Assembly: GCA_910576845.1 (NCBI GenBank)
Contig: CAJTJA010000083.1
Location: 1-8,736 of the forward strand
Length of the DNA stretch: 8,736 nt
Origin: an uncultured Oscillibacter sp.
Lineage (GTDB): Bacteria > Bacillota > Clostridia > Oscillospirales > Oscillospiraceae
Reading direction: 5' to 3'
Under the pieces are notes generated by a model. It did not search any database and was not told where the DNA came from. It saw only the letters and a list, made by a program, of their open reading frames with translations. This document shows positions 1 through 6,221 of this stretch, piece by piece (the first letter of the stretch is position 1; every line of letters starts with the position of its first letter). The translations under genes and the position numbers were made by a program.

Positions 1-25
1 TCTGTTATACCACTGCTGTCAACTC

Positions 26-54
26 TTGGCTTTATTTTTGATCGTTGCTATAAA
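26..54 (+). promoter_or_regulatory. Probable sigma70-type promoter of the serine recombinase gene
   Basis: TTGGCT (26-31) and TATAAA (49-54) are separated by 17 bp, and TG at 46-47 one base before the -10 box gives an extended -10. Transcription would start near 61, about 55 bases before the recombinase ATG. Seen by motif matching only; no start site is known. Confidence 0.5.
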
Positions 55-115
55 TTCATATTGTACACAGCCATAGCTCCCCTAAAATGAAGCTATTACA
101 AAAAGGAGGAGCATT

Positions 116-700
116 ATGGACACATATGGATACATCCGAGTTTCGACGAAGGAGCAGAATGAGGATCGACAGATTATCGCCATGCGGGAATTCGGTGTTA
201 AAAATGACAAAGTTATCTTGGACAAGCAATCGGGTAAGGATTTTGACCGCCCCGGATACCGGCGGTTGGTACGCAAACTAAAAGCCGGTGATACCCTTGT
301 CATCAAGAGCATTGACCGGCTGGGGCGGAACTATGATGAAATCCTGGAACAGTGGCGGCTGCTGACGAGGGAAAAGCGAGTGGCCATCGTGGTGCTGGAT
401 ATGCCTCTGCTGGACACCCGCCAGGGCCGGGATCTCACAGGCGTGCTGATCGCCGACATTGTTCTCCAGCTGCTGTCCTATGTGGCGCAGACAGAGCGGG
501 AGTTCAACCGCCAGCGGCAGGCGGAAGGGATTGCGGCGGCTAAAGCCAAGGGCGTCCACTTCGGGCGGAGATTCAAAGACCGGGGCGAGGACTACGAGGA
601 TGTGATGGCCGCCTGGCGGCGGGGCGAAATCAGCGGCAGGGCGGCGGCGAAGAGGCTGGGTGTGGCCCATGGAACCTTCCAGCGGTGGTGTAAGGAGTAG
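116..700 (+). CDS. Small serine site-specific recombinase (resolvase/invertase family)
   Basis: A 194-aa DNA recombinase of the resolvase/invertase type. The N-terminal catalytic domain begins YGYIRVST, with the nucleophile Ser10 and Arg8; DRLGRN (about residues 67-72) carries the conserved arginines, and the long E-helix follows around 105-140. A short C-terminal helix-turn-helix (about 165-192, ISGRAAAKRLGVAHGTFQRW) would bind the crossover site. Length is normal for Hin/Pin/resolvase enzymes and far too short for a large phage serine integrase. The ATG is set by AAAGGAGGA at 102-110. The gene stops 2 bp before a long inverted-repeat pair enclosing a promoter, so its likely job is to invert that segment (inference from position). 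A resolvase role for a mobile element is the alternative. Confidence 0.9.
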   Translation: MDTYGYIRVSTKEQNEDRQIIAMREFGVKNDKVILDKQSGKDFDRPGYRRLVRKLKAGDTLVIKSIDRLGRNYDEILEQWRLLTREKRVAIVVLDMPLLDTRQGRDLTGVLIADIVLQLLSYVAQTEREFNRQRQAEGIAAAKAKGVHFGRRFKDRGEDYEDVMAAWRRGEISGRAAAKRLGVAHGTFQRWCKE

Positions 701-702
701 GG

Positions 703-733
703 TTGGCTAACAAAGCGTGGGTTGCAGGCCACA
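703..733 (+). repeat. Left inverted repeat of putative invertible segment
   Basis: A 31-bp arm that matches the reverse complement of 847-877 except for three bases (709-711). The inner 22 bp (712-733) match perfectly. The arm also holds an imperfect internal dyad centred on 717/718 (TGGC at 704-707 against GCCA at 728-731, with further matches), with the asymmetric dinucleotide GT at the centre, as expected for the crossover site of a serine invertase. Site function is inferred. Confidence 0.75.
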
Positions 734-740
734 TTTCCTG

Positions 741-769
741 TTGCATAATTTCAGGATATGTGATAAAAT
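741..769 (+). promoter_or_regulatory. Promoter inside the putative invertible segment
   Basis: TTGCAT (741-746), a 17-bp spacer, then TAAAAT (764-769), with TG at 761-762 giving an extended -10 (TGaTAAAAT). The predicted start near 776 lies inside the segment, so the transcript would run through the hairpin at 786-827 and the right arm before reaching the ATG at 912. No equally good promoter is seen on the opposite strand of the spacer. Confidence 0.6.
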
Positions 770-785
770 TACTTACCATAGGCAA

Positions 786-827
786 GAGCAAGGCTTACTG
801 TTTATGAAAAACAGCTTTGCCTTGCTC
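786..827 (+). other. Two-tier hairpin inside the invertible segment
   Basis: An outer 9-bp stem GAGCAAGGC (786-794) with GCCTTGCTC (819-827) encloses an inner 6-bp stem CTGTTT (798-803) with AAACAG (809-814) and a 5-nt loop. It lies just after the predicted transcription start. No U-run follows on either strand, so it is not a standard terminator. It could be an attenuator, a 5'-UTR stabiliser or a protein-binding dyad. Confidence 0.5.
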
Positions 828-846
828 AAAACCATGGCTTATTTTG

Positions 847-877
847 TGTGGCCTGCAACCCACGCTTTATAAGCCAA
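847..877 (-). repeat. Right inverted repeat of putative invertible segment
   Basis: Partner of 703-733 in inverted orientation. Bases 847-868 are the perfect reverse complement of 712-733. Its central dinucleotide is in inverted polarity to that of the left arm, so recombination between the two would invert, not delete, the spacer (known behaviour of serine invertases; application here is inferred). Confidence 0.75.
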
Positions 878-911
878 AAACATACGACGGGTAAGCGGGG
901 AGGAGCGCTAT

Positions 912-1778
912 ATGGGGCAGGTCAAACGGCACAGGCCCATTCAAAAAAGCTCCGTGCTTCGGCACGAAACGGCGCTGCCTCTCCCAGGCATTACGATTTA
1001 TCCGGAGGATATAGAAAAATACCTGAAGTTCTATCAAGCGCAGGGGCACTCTGAGGGGACTCTTCAGAGCTACCGGCAAAAGTTAGAAAGACTTTATGCT
1101 GATTTGCCGGAGGATAAGACCATCCAGTTGGGCTTTATGGACCACTGGCGGAACCAACTGCTGGAGGAGGGGTATGCCGCCAATACAGTCAATGGGTTTC
1201 TTTCCGCCAGCAACACCTTTTTGAAGTTTATCGGACGTCGGGAACTTCAGGCGGCAGAGAAAGTGGAAGTCGAAGTTGCCCCACAGCCGGAGCTGACCCG
1301 GACAGAATACCTCCGCTTGCTTCAGGCAGCCAAGATCACGGACAAGGAGCGGGCTTACCTGTTGGTAAAGCTCTTTGCCAACATGCCGCTGAATGTGCAG
1401 GAATTGCACAAGGTGACGGTGGAGGCCGTGAGGGAGGGCCAGCTCACCATAAGCCAGAGGGGGATCAAGACCTTGGTGCGGGTTCCCAAGTATTTGCGGG
1501 ATGAGCTTCTCAGCTTCGCCAACCGGGAGGGCCGGCTTGCAGGACCGCTTTTTGTGACAAAGGAGGGCAAGGCTCTTGATCGGACATATGTGTGCACTAT
1601 CGTCCGTCAGCTCTGCCGGGCGGCCCAAGTATCAGAGGAGAAGGGGAATCCCCGCTGCCTTCGGCGGCTCTATCAAAACACATTGGCTACCATTGAAGCG
1701 AATGTAGCCCTGCTGGTAGAGCAGGCCATGGAACGGCAGCTGGAACTGGAGCAGTTGAGCGTGGGGTGGGAGGAATGA
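912..1778 (+). CDS. Tyrosine-recombinase-fold protein with degenerate active site; possible regulator
   Basis: A 288-aa protein. An N-terminal SAM-like core-binding domain (about 28-110; YLKFYQAQGHSEGTLQSYRQ, then YAANTVNGFLSASNTFLKF) is followed by a catalytic-like domain (about 125-275). The first catalytic Arg (usually in GLRxSEL) is Asn161 in MPLNVQEL. In the HxLRH box (here RCLRRLY, 248-254) only Arg251 is kept and both His positions are Arg. No tyrosine occurs after residue 254, so the nucleophile is absent. It should bind DNA but not cut it. GGGGAGGAG at 897-905 sets the ATG. It is the first gene after the switch and its stop overlaps the glycosyltransferase start (ATGA), so a regulatory role in this operon is plausible but inferred. 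It could instead be a decaying integrase. Confidence 0.8.
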   Translation: MGQVKRHRPIQKSSVLRHETALPLPGITIYPEDIEKYLKFYQAQGHSEGTLQSYRQKLERLYADLPEDKTIQLGFMDHWRNQLLEEGYAANTVNGFLSASNTFLKFIGRRELQAAEKVEVEVAPQPELTRTEYLRLLQAAKITDKERAYLLVKLFANMPLNVQELHKVTVEAVREGQLTISQRGIKTLVRVPKYLRDELLSFANREGRLAGPLFVTKEGKALDRTYVCTIVRQLCRAAQVSEEKGNPRCLRRLYQNTLATIEANVALLVEQAMERQLELEQLSVGWEE

Positions 1779-2866
1779 AACGAGTCTGTATTTTATGCGA
1801 GGCTTGGGAATCTGGCGGGATCGAATCCTTCCTGTGCAACACTCTGCTGGCCATGGACCGCTCTGAGCTGGAAATAGACATTGTGGCTGCGCAAATCGGG
1901 GACAGTGTATTTACGGAGGCATTGAAGAATGCAGGGGTCCGCTTTCAGGAGTTATTCGGGACTTTACGTTCCCCCCAAAATGCGCGGTTATTTTCTGCCC
2001 TGCTTGCAGAACGACATTATGATGTGGTGCACCTCAACGCGTATCAAGCTCTTTCACTGCAATACCTGAAATTGGCACAGGAAGCTGGAGTTCCGATACG
2101 CATTGCGCACAGCCACAACACTGAATTGCGGGACAGCTCTACCAGGATTCTGAAGCTCGCCATTCACAACTGGGCCAAAAGGGCCTATGGAAATGTGATG
2201 ACCCACCGTTGGGCCTGCTCTGCTCCAGCGGCCCGGTTCCTATTCGGAGAAACTTCGGAATGGGCTTTTATCCCCAATGGGATCAATGTGGAGCGGTTCC
2301 GCTTTGACCCGGCAGGCCGGGAAGAGGTTCGGACTGAGCTGAAGCTGGAGGGGAAGCTGGTTGTCGGCAATGTAGGGCGGCTGTGCTGGCAGAAAAATCA
2401 GGCTTTCCTGCTGGATGTATTCAAAGAAGTTCAGCAACAATGCCATGCAAGCGCCCTTCTCCTTGTCGGAGAAGGCGAGGCTCGAGGGGAGTTAGAGGCA
2501 AAAGCCCGGGCGCTGGGGATAGAGAACTGCGTGATTTTCTATGGCACCACCGACCGGGTGGAGCAGCTCTATTGGGCCATGGATGTGTTTGCCTTTCCCA
2601 GCCGGTTTGAGGGGCTGGGCATTGCGGCAGTAGAGGCCCAGGCGGCAGGTCTGCCCGTGATCTGCTCGGACGGTGTTCCCTCGGAGACAATGATAACAGA
2701 GTGGGCCAGGAAGCTGTCCCGTTCTGCTGGGGCAGGGTCCTGGGCAGCGGCAGTACAAAACATGAAGAATCCCGGGAATCGGGCTGCCTCTGCCGACGCA
2801 GTATCCGCCACTGGATTTGATGTTGCGGTGGTGGCAAAAGAAATCAGAAACCTGTGGGTGAGGTGA
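1775..2866 (+). CDS. Glycosyltransferase, GT4-like (GT-B fold)
   Basis: A 363-aa sugar transferase that should move a sugar from an activated nucleotide donor to a cell-surface glycan precursor at the cytoplasmic face; donor and acceptor are unknown. Seen: an N-terminal Rossmann half with the GT4 signature WESGGIE (11-17), AHSHN near 111-115, IPNGIN (166-171) at the hinge, GNVGRLCWQKN (198-208) starting the donor half, and PSRFEGLGIAAVEA (275-288), the E-x7-E motif that holds the nucleotide sugar. Length is normal. I chose the ATG at 1775 because it forms ATGA with the upstream stop and starts in the family's usual way; an in-frame GTG at 1766 would add three residues. No transmembrane segment is seen. 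Translation is probably coupled to the upstream gene. Confidence 0.9.
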   Translation: MKRVCILCEAWESGGIESFLCNTLLAMDRSELEIDIVAAQIGDSVFTEALKNAGVRFQELFGTLRSPQNARLFSALLAERHYDVVHLNAYQALSLQYLKLAQEAGVPIRIAHSHNTELRDSSTRILKLAIHNWAKRAYGNVMTHRWACSAPAARFLFGETSEWAFIPNGINVERFRFDPAGREEVRTELKLEGKLVVGNVGRLCWQKNQAFLLDVFKEVQQQCHASALLLVGEGEARGELEAKARALGIENCVIFYGTTDRVEQLYWAMDVFAFPSRFEGLGIAAVEAQAAGLPVICSDGVPSETMITEWARKLSRSAGAGSWAAAVQNMKNPGNRAASADAVSATGFDVAVVAKEIRNLWVR

Positions 2867-3873
2867 TGCCTGTGGACAACCCCAAAGTTTCAGTTATCGT
2901 TCCGGTCTACAAGGTAGAGCCTTATCTGCGCCAATGCCTGGACAGCATCGTGAATCAGACTTATCAGAATTTAGAGATCATCCTGGTGGAGGATGGCTCG
3001 CCGGATAACTGCGGGGCCATCTGCGATGAATATGTGGCTAGAGACGAGAGAATTCAGGTGATTCACAAGGAAAACGGAGGGGTATCCTCTGCACGGAATG
3101 CGGGGCTAGCCGCAGCTACTGGCGAATATATCGGCTGGGTCGATAGCGATGATTGGATTGAAGCGGATATGTTTGAGTATCTGCTGAAAGGCGCGGATAA
3201 ATTTGGTGCAGATATTGCGGTGTGCGGTAGATACGAAGTATGCAAGGGGAAGAAGAAGCTCCGAGGCTGGGGAGAGACAATGTGCTTGGACCGGCTGGAG
3301 GGGCTGAAGCTGCTGCTGCAAAATGACCTGATGCAGAATTTTCTTTGGGACAAGCTGTGGCGGCAAGAATTGTTTCAAGGAATCGCGTTTCCAGAGGGAA
3401 AGACTTTTGAAGATATTGCAGTAATGTATCGGTTATTTGAACGGGCAGAAAAGGTGGTATGTCTGCCAGACGCAAAATACAACTATTTTCAGAGATCGGG
3501 GAGTATTGTATCGGATACTACGCTGGAAAATCGGCTGAACCACTACTGGGCTGCAAAAGGGCGGTATGAGGACATGAAAGGCCGCTGGCCGGAACTGGAG
3601 GATTTGCTCCTGGCGCAGTGTGCGGCCTCGGCCATAGGAATCTGGTGCGGCTATTACAAGAACCCCCGGTGGGTGCGGAATGGTGCTAGACTGCGGTTGG
3701 AAGAGATTGCAAAATTCTGTGCGGCACATGTAAATCGGGCGGGAAAATGTATTGGCGTTGGATTGGCAGGAAAAATAGCTTTGATGCTGATTCCCCATGT
3801 CAGCTGGTGGTCTTTTGCCTTGGCTTGGTGTGTAGGTAGGCTTTACAAAAAAAAGCATGGGCGGTCACTATAA
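2866..3873 (+). CDS. Glycosyltransferase family 2 (GT-A fold)
   Basis: A 335-aa family 2 glycosyltransferase. Seen: VSVIVPVYKVEPYLRQCLDS from residue 8, VEDGSPDN (41-48) with the nucleotide-binding Asp, NGGVSSARNAG (70-80), and the metal-binding DSDDW (93-97). These are typical of bacterial transferases that extend capsule, exopolysaccharide or teichoic-type glycans. The C-terminal end (about 290-335) is hydrophobic then basic, perhaps a membrane-associated helix pair. The ATG at 2866 overlaps the previous stop (TGATG), indicating coupled translation with the GT4 enzyme and probably one pathway. In-frame GTG codons at 2854 and 2863 are alternative starts. No sugar specificity can be assigned. 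Confidence 0.9.
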   Translation: MPVDNPKVSVIVPVYKVEPYLRQCLDSIVNQTYQNLEIILVEDGSPDNCGAICDEYVARDERIQVIHKENGGVSSARNAGLAAATGEYIGWVDSDDWIEADMFEYLLKGADKFGADIAVCGRYEVCKGKKKLRGWGETMCLDRLEGLKLLLQNDLMQNFLWDKLWRQELFQGIAFPEGKTFEDIAVMYRLFERAEKVVCLPDAKYNYFQRSGSIVSDTTLENRLNHYWAAKGRYEDMKGRWPELEDLLLAQCAASAIGIWCGYYKNPRWVRNGARLRLEEIAKFCAAHVNRAGKCIGVGLAGKIALMLIPHVSWWSFALAWCVGRLYKKKHGRSL

Positions 3874-3936
3874 ATATGGAGGAGCGTTTTCTGGATAAGC
3901 CAGATTTGGAAACGACAGGAAGGGAGTCCCCATTGT

Positions 3937-4611
3937 ATGAACAGAGCAGATCATGAGAACGTCAAAGAGACAAGCGGAAATACATATTTAAAAGAATTGC
4001 TGAGAGACATTCCAGATTCGGTTTTGGAAAAAAGCAATTTGGGCGAATATGCTAAAATATATATGTTCCAGATGAAATACGGTGATCCTGCCAATTTCAG
4101 TTATCAGATGAGTAAGAATGATTTAGCATTCGTTCTACACGCTTTGATAAAGAATGAGGTGGAGCTTAATGATGACACATTGGAAAAACTCAGAAAATTG
4201 CTTTTTGAGATTGATGACAGTTTGATATTGAAGTCGAAGTGTTCAAGGGCGGGAATTGAGTATTTGCTATACCAGAAATATGGTGAGCATCGCGTTCAAG
4301 CTGCATATGGGAAAACAGCAATATGTATAGATTTTATCACCATAAAGAGTAATTCGATAGCAATAGAAGGTAATATCAAGTGGAACATATTCTCCGGTGA
4401 GAATGTGCCTGAGATATTTGCCGTTGTTGGAGAGCACAGATACGCGGCGAAAGTAGTAGATCGCGTAGAAAAAGGAAAGCTTTTAGGAGCAGTTGTCTCA
4501 AAAGTTTTGGAATTTCAAACTGAGATACCCATTGAGGCTGCGGATTCGTCAATAAGAATTGATTTTTATATTGGTGTGGATGATGAGCTTAAATGTATAA
4601 AAGAAGCATAA
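3937..4611 (+). CDS. Uncharacterised 224-aa protein, possibly a stand-alone piece of a teichoic-type transferase
   Basis: Not confidently recognised. The N-terminal half (about 15-125) looks helical and charged. The C-terminal part (about 125-218) alternates hydrophobic strands (ICIDFITIK, SIAIEGNIKW, EIFAVVGEHRYAAKVV, IRIDFYIG) and looks like a beta-sandwich. The strand pattern recalls the accessory domain found in some CDP-glycerol glycerophosphotransferase-like enzymes, but the catalytic part is missing; this is inference from memory of the family. Codon use is clearly more AT-rich than in neighbouring genes, suggesting separate acquisition. AGGAAGGGAG at 3917-3926 precedes the ATG by 10 nt. 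It follows the glycosyltransferases after 63 bp and precedes the terminator, so it is probably the last gene of that operon. Confidence 0.7.
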   Translation: MNRADHENVKETSGNTYLKELLRDIPDSVLEKSNLGEYAKIYMFQMKYGDPANFSYQMSKNDLAFVLHALIKNEVELNDDTLEKLRKLLFEIDDSLILKSKCSRAGIEYLLYQKYGEHRVQAAYGKTAICIDFITIKSNSIAIEGNIKWNIFSGENVPEIFAVVGEHRYAAKVVDRVEKGKLLGAVVSKVLEFQTEIPIEAADSSIRIDFYIGVDDELKCIKEA

Positions 4612-4640
4612 AGTCCCGTATTTCCAAGGCCTAAACGGTC

Positions 4641-4687
4641 AAGGTGTAGGAGTAGTCAAGGAATAAACGACACTCCTACACCTTTTT
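4641..4687 (+). terminator. Rho-independent terminator closing the + strand operon
   Basis: AAGGTGTAGGAGT (4641-4653) pairs perfectly over 13 bp with ACTCCTACACCTT (4672-4684) across an 18-nt loop, and the run of five T (4683-4687) follows. On the - strand only two T follow the stem, so it is best for + strand transcription, although it could slow the converging phage transcript that ends at 4698. Confidence 0.85.
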
Positions 4688-4697
4688 CCGCTTCTAA

Positions 4698-5003
4698 TTA
4701 CTGTTTGCCGGCCTTGCCGATAGCCTCCATGAGCTTGTCGTAACCGAACATGGCTGCATACGCCACCATGAACCCCAGCACGACCGCGGCGGCCACCATG
4801 TACCACACCACGGCGATGGCTTTGATCTGGCAATAGGCGAAGAACACCACCAGGGTCAGCACCATCGAGATGGCGACCACCAGGATGTTCGTCGGCAGTT
4901 TCTCCCAGGTGACCTTCTTCAGCACCTGCACGATGATATTGGTCAGAACCACCAGCACACCGATGATGCTGATGACCACAGACCAGTTCAGAACGCTTTC
5001 CAT
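4698..5003 (-). CDS. Holin-like small membrane protein of the phage lysis module
   Basis: A 101-aa protein with three hydrophobic segments (about 7-28, 38-57 and 64-88), a basic stretch between the first two (KKVTWEK) and a charged C-terminal tail. Size and topology fit a phage holin, which forms membrane lesions to time lysis. AAGGAGGA at 5011-5018 is 7 nt before the ATG. It is the last - strand gene, 18 bp after the 114-aa membrane protein, in the usual place for a lysis gene after tail genes. No endolysin follows, which is unusual. Specific holin family not identified; another small phage membrane protein is possible. Confidence 0.7.
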   Translation of the reverse strand: MESVLNWSVVISIIGVLVVLTNIIVQVLKKVTWEKLPTNILVVAISMVLTLVVFFAYCQIKAIAVVWYMVAAAVVLGFMVAYAAMFGYDKLMEAIGKAGKQ

Positions 5004-5021
5004 TTGCGATTCCTCCTTGTG

Positions 5022-5366
5022 TTACCCCGTCCGACGGGATTTCTTCCCGGTCACAACCTTGCTGATCTTGATTCCGGCCAGCAACAACGCCTCCACGCCT
5101 CCTGCCCCCATGGTGTACTGGATCAGCGTGTCCGGCACAGAGCCCTTGACCCAGAAGGTCACGATCATAGCCACGATAAACGCCAGAAGGAACGCCCCCA
5201 GAATCGTCAGCACCACATTGGAGGTGTTCCGCTCCTCAGGGGTGGGGGGTGTTTCCTCAACATACTCCCCGGGGGCCTCCTCCTGGAAAATATCAGGCTC
5301 AAAGCAAGGTTCAGATTCGGCAGGCTCTGGGGGCGGAGGTGCGATTCTCTTTGCTTTGATGTCCAT
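5022..5366 (-). CDS. Small phage membrane protein with Pro/Glu-rich N-terminus
   Basis: A 114-aa protein of unknown function. Residues 1-48 are acidic and proline-rich (PPPPEP, EEAPGEYVEE) and probably disordered. A strong transmembrane helix covers about 50-72 (VVLTILGAFLLAFIVAMIVTF); a weaker hydrophobic stretch lies at about 85-102; the C-terminus is basic (KKSRR). I start it at the ATG at 5366 because AGGAGGGG (5373-5380) sits 6 nt before it and the longer reading frame upstream only shadows the previous gene. The ribosome site overlaps the previous stop. Position between an XhlA-like and a holin-like protein suggests lysis or membrane function. Confidence 0.7.
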   Translation of the reverse strand: MDIKAKRIAPPPPEPAESEPCFEPDIFQEEAPGEYVEETPPTPEERNTSNVVLTILGAFLLAFIVAMIVTFWVKGSVPDTLIQYTMGAGGVEALLLAGIKISKVVTGKKSRRTG

Positions 5367-5379
5367 ACCTCGCCCCTCC

Positions 5380-5712
5380 TCACATTCCGGCCTGCTTGAA
5401 CAGGAAGCCGACGACGATGCCGACGACGGCGGTGACGACATAGCCGACCACCTTCCGCCACATTTCGCCGTCCCGGCTTTCCAGTGTCTCCAGGCGCTTC
5501 CCCTGGTTGACCTGCTCTTTCAGCATGTTCTCCATGTTCAGAGCCAGTTTTTCCACGGATGTACTGATTGCGGCAACCTGCTTGATGGTTTCCTCCAGCG
5601 CGTTCAGCCGATGGTTCTGGCGGATGTTCTCATCCTCCAGACGCTGATTTTCGGCCTCCATGCTCCGGCGAAACTCCTCATGCTCATGGCGGGAGATATA
5701 ATCTCCGTCCAT
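5380..5712 (-). CDS. XhlA-like phage protein: coiled coil plus C-terminal membrane anchor
   Basis: A 110-aa protein with a long charged helix/coiled coil (about 8-82, heptad-like through ENQRLEDENIRQNHRLNALEE) and one C-terminal transmembrane helix (about 88-105, VVGYVVTAVVGIVVGFLF) ending in a short tail. This architecture matches the haemolysin XhlA family, membrane proteins that act with holins in phage lysis; family assignment is from architecture and position. The start is the ATG at 5712, 5 nt after AGGAGGTGA (5718-5726); the upstream in-frame ATG at 5733 overlaps this ribosome site and is unlikely. Confidence 0.75.
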   Translation of the reverse strand: MDGDYISRHEHEEFRRSMEAENQRLEDENIRQNHRLNALEETIKQVAAISTSVEKLALNMENMLKEQVNQGKRLETLESRDGEMWRKVVGYVVTAVVGIVVGFLFKQAGM

Positions 5713-5750
5713 ACCTGTCACCTCCTGCTGCATTCAAGCATTGTGCAGGG

Positions 5751-5894
5751 TTACCGCTGGGCGCTCAGCATCCCGACCAGCTCGGAATACTCGCCATCCG
5801 TGATCTTGCCGGCGGCGTAGAAGATATCCAGCTTCTTCTCGATACCGTCGGTCTGGCCGCGCTCGATCATGCGCTTCAGAGTACGATACAACAT
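5751..5894 (-). CDS. Short XkdX-like phage protein, 47 aa
   Basis: A 47-residue protein running MLYRTLKRMIERGQ to LVGMLSAQR. The pattern of a basic N-terminal helix, then FYAAGKITDGEYSELVGML, matches the small XkdX-type proteins that sit between tail-fibre genes and the holin in Firmicutes phages; the precise role is unknown. AAAGGAGG at 5903-5910 lies 8 nt before the ATG. It starts 18 bp after the 102-aa gene and ends 38 bp before the XhlA-like gene. A longer frame on the same strand (5734-5916) has Arg/His-rich content and is a shadow. Confidence 0.75.
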   Translation of the reverse strand: MLYRTLKRMIERGQTDGIEKKLDIFYAAGKITDGEYSELVGMLSAQR

Positions 5895-5912
5895 GGTCTA
5901 ATCCTCCTTTCC

Positions 5913-6221
5913 TCAAATATCAGTCTCGGACAGGCCCAGCTCCAGCAGGGTCAGCCGGTACTCGTGGTCGATGTTGATGCCGTCGGCATCTTCCAGCTCC
6001 TTGGTATGGGTCTCCTGCCCCTCGGCGAGAACCAGCAGGGCCTCATCCTTGGTGAGCTGGGCTTCCTCATAGACGAAGATGACAGTGGGCTCGCGGCCCT
6101 CGTCCATGGGGTCGGTGCGCTGCGTCTCAACAATGTTGCGGCGCAGGTATACAGTGGTCACGCCCACCTCGATTTCCTTGGGGCGGACGGTACTTTCTGC
6201 GGTGATATAAACGGGTTCCAC
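5913..6221 (-). CDS. Hypothetical phage protein, 102 aa, GTG start
   Basis: No family recognised. The acidic protein begins VEPVYITAESTVRPKEIEVG, looks beta-rich to about residue 55 (TTVYLRR, PTVIFVYEEAQLT), then helical, and ends with YRLTLLELGLSETDI. It is not the small basic four-helix accessory protein (Avd) of DGRs. The start is fixed by AGAGGAGGA at 6229-6237, 7 nt before GTG at 6221-6219; the open frame further upstream lies wholly inside the RT gene. It overlaps the RT reading frame by 95 nt, suggesting a coupled operon or a recent change at the RT end. It may be a small tail-tip or chaperone-like protein judging from its neighbours. Confidence 0.7.
   Translation of the reverse strand: MEPVYITAESTVRPKEIEVGVTTVYLRRNIVETQRTDPMDEGREPTVIFVYEEAQLTKDEALLVLAEGQETHTKELEDADGINIDHEYRLTLLELGLSETDI

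Larger units (their letters stand above)
703..877. other. Candidate invertible promoter segment (phase-variation switch)
   Basis: A serine recombinase gene, two inverted arms, a 113-bp spacer and a downstream glycosyltransferase operon together form the classic layout of a DNA-inversion switch. In the orientation given, the promoter at 741-769 reads right into 912-3873, so this copy would be ON. After inversion the promoter would point back toward the recombinase 3' end and the operon would lose it. The repeats and promoter are seen in the sequence; inversion itself is inferred and needs reads or clones in both orientations. Confidence 0.65.

Noticed and set aside
116..700. Serine recombinase as the prophage integrase
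   Set aside because: 194 aa with a short helix-turn-helix end is the invertase/resolvase class; large serine integrases have long C-terminal domains.
703..877. Inverted arms as the ends of a miniature transposon
   Set aside because: No flanking target duplication is visible, the arms hold an internal dyad typical of serine-recombinase sites, and a recombinase gene abuts them. Not fully excluded.
3876..3956. 26-codon frame starting at ATG 3876 between the GT2 gene and the 224-aa gene
   Set aside because: No ribosome site before it, overlaps the next start, and composition gives no sign of coding.
4870..5820. Long open frame of 316 codons on the + strand
   Set aside because: It runs antisense to three compact - strand genes that each have a clear ribosome site and plausible membrane topology; its product is low-complexity Ser/Thr/Pro/Leu-rich and it has no ribosome site.
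5734..5916. 60-codon - strand frame rich in Arg and His
   Set aside because: It is a shifted-frame shadow of the 47-aa XkdX-like gene, which has the ribosome site and a recognisable pattern.
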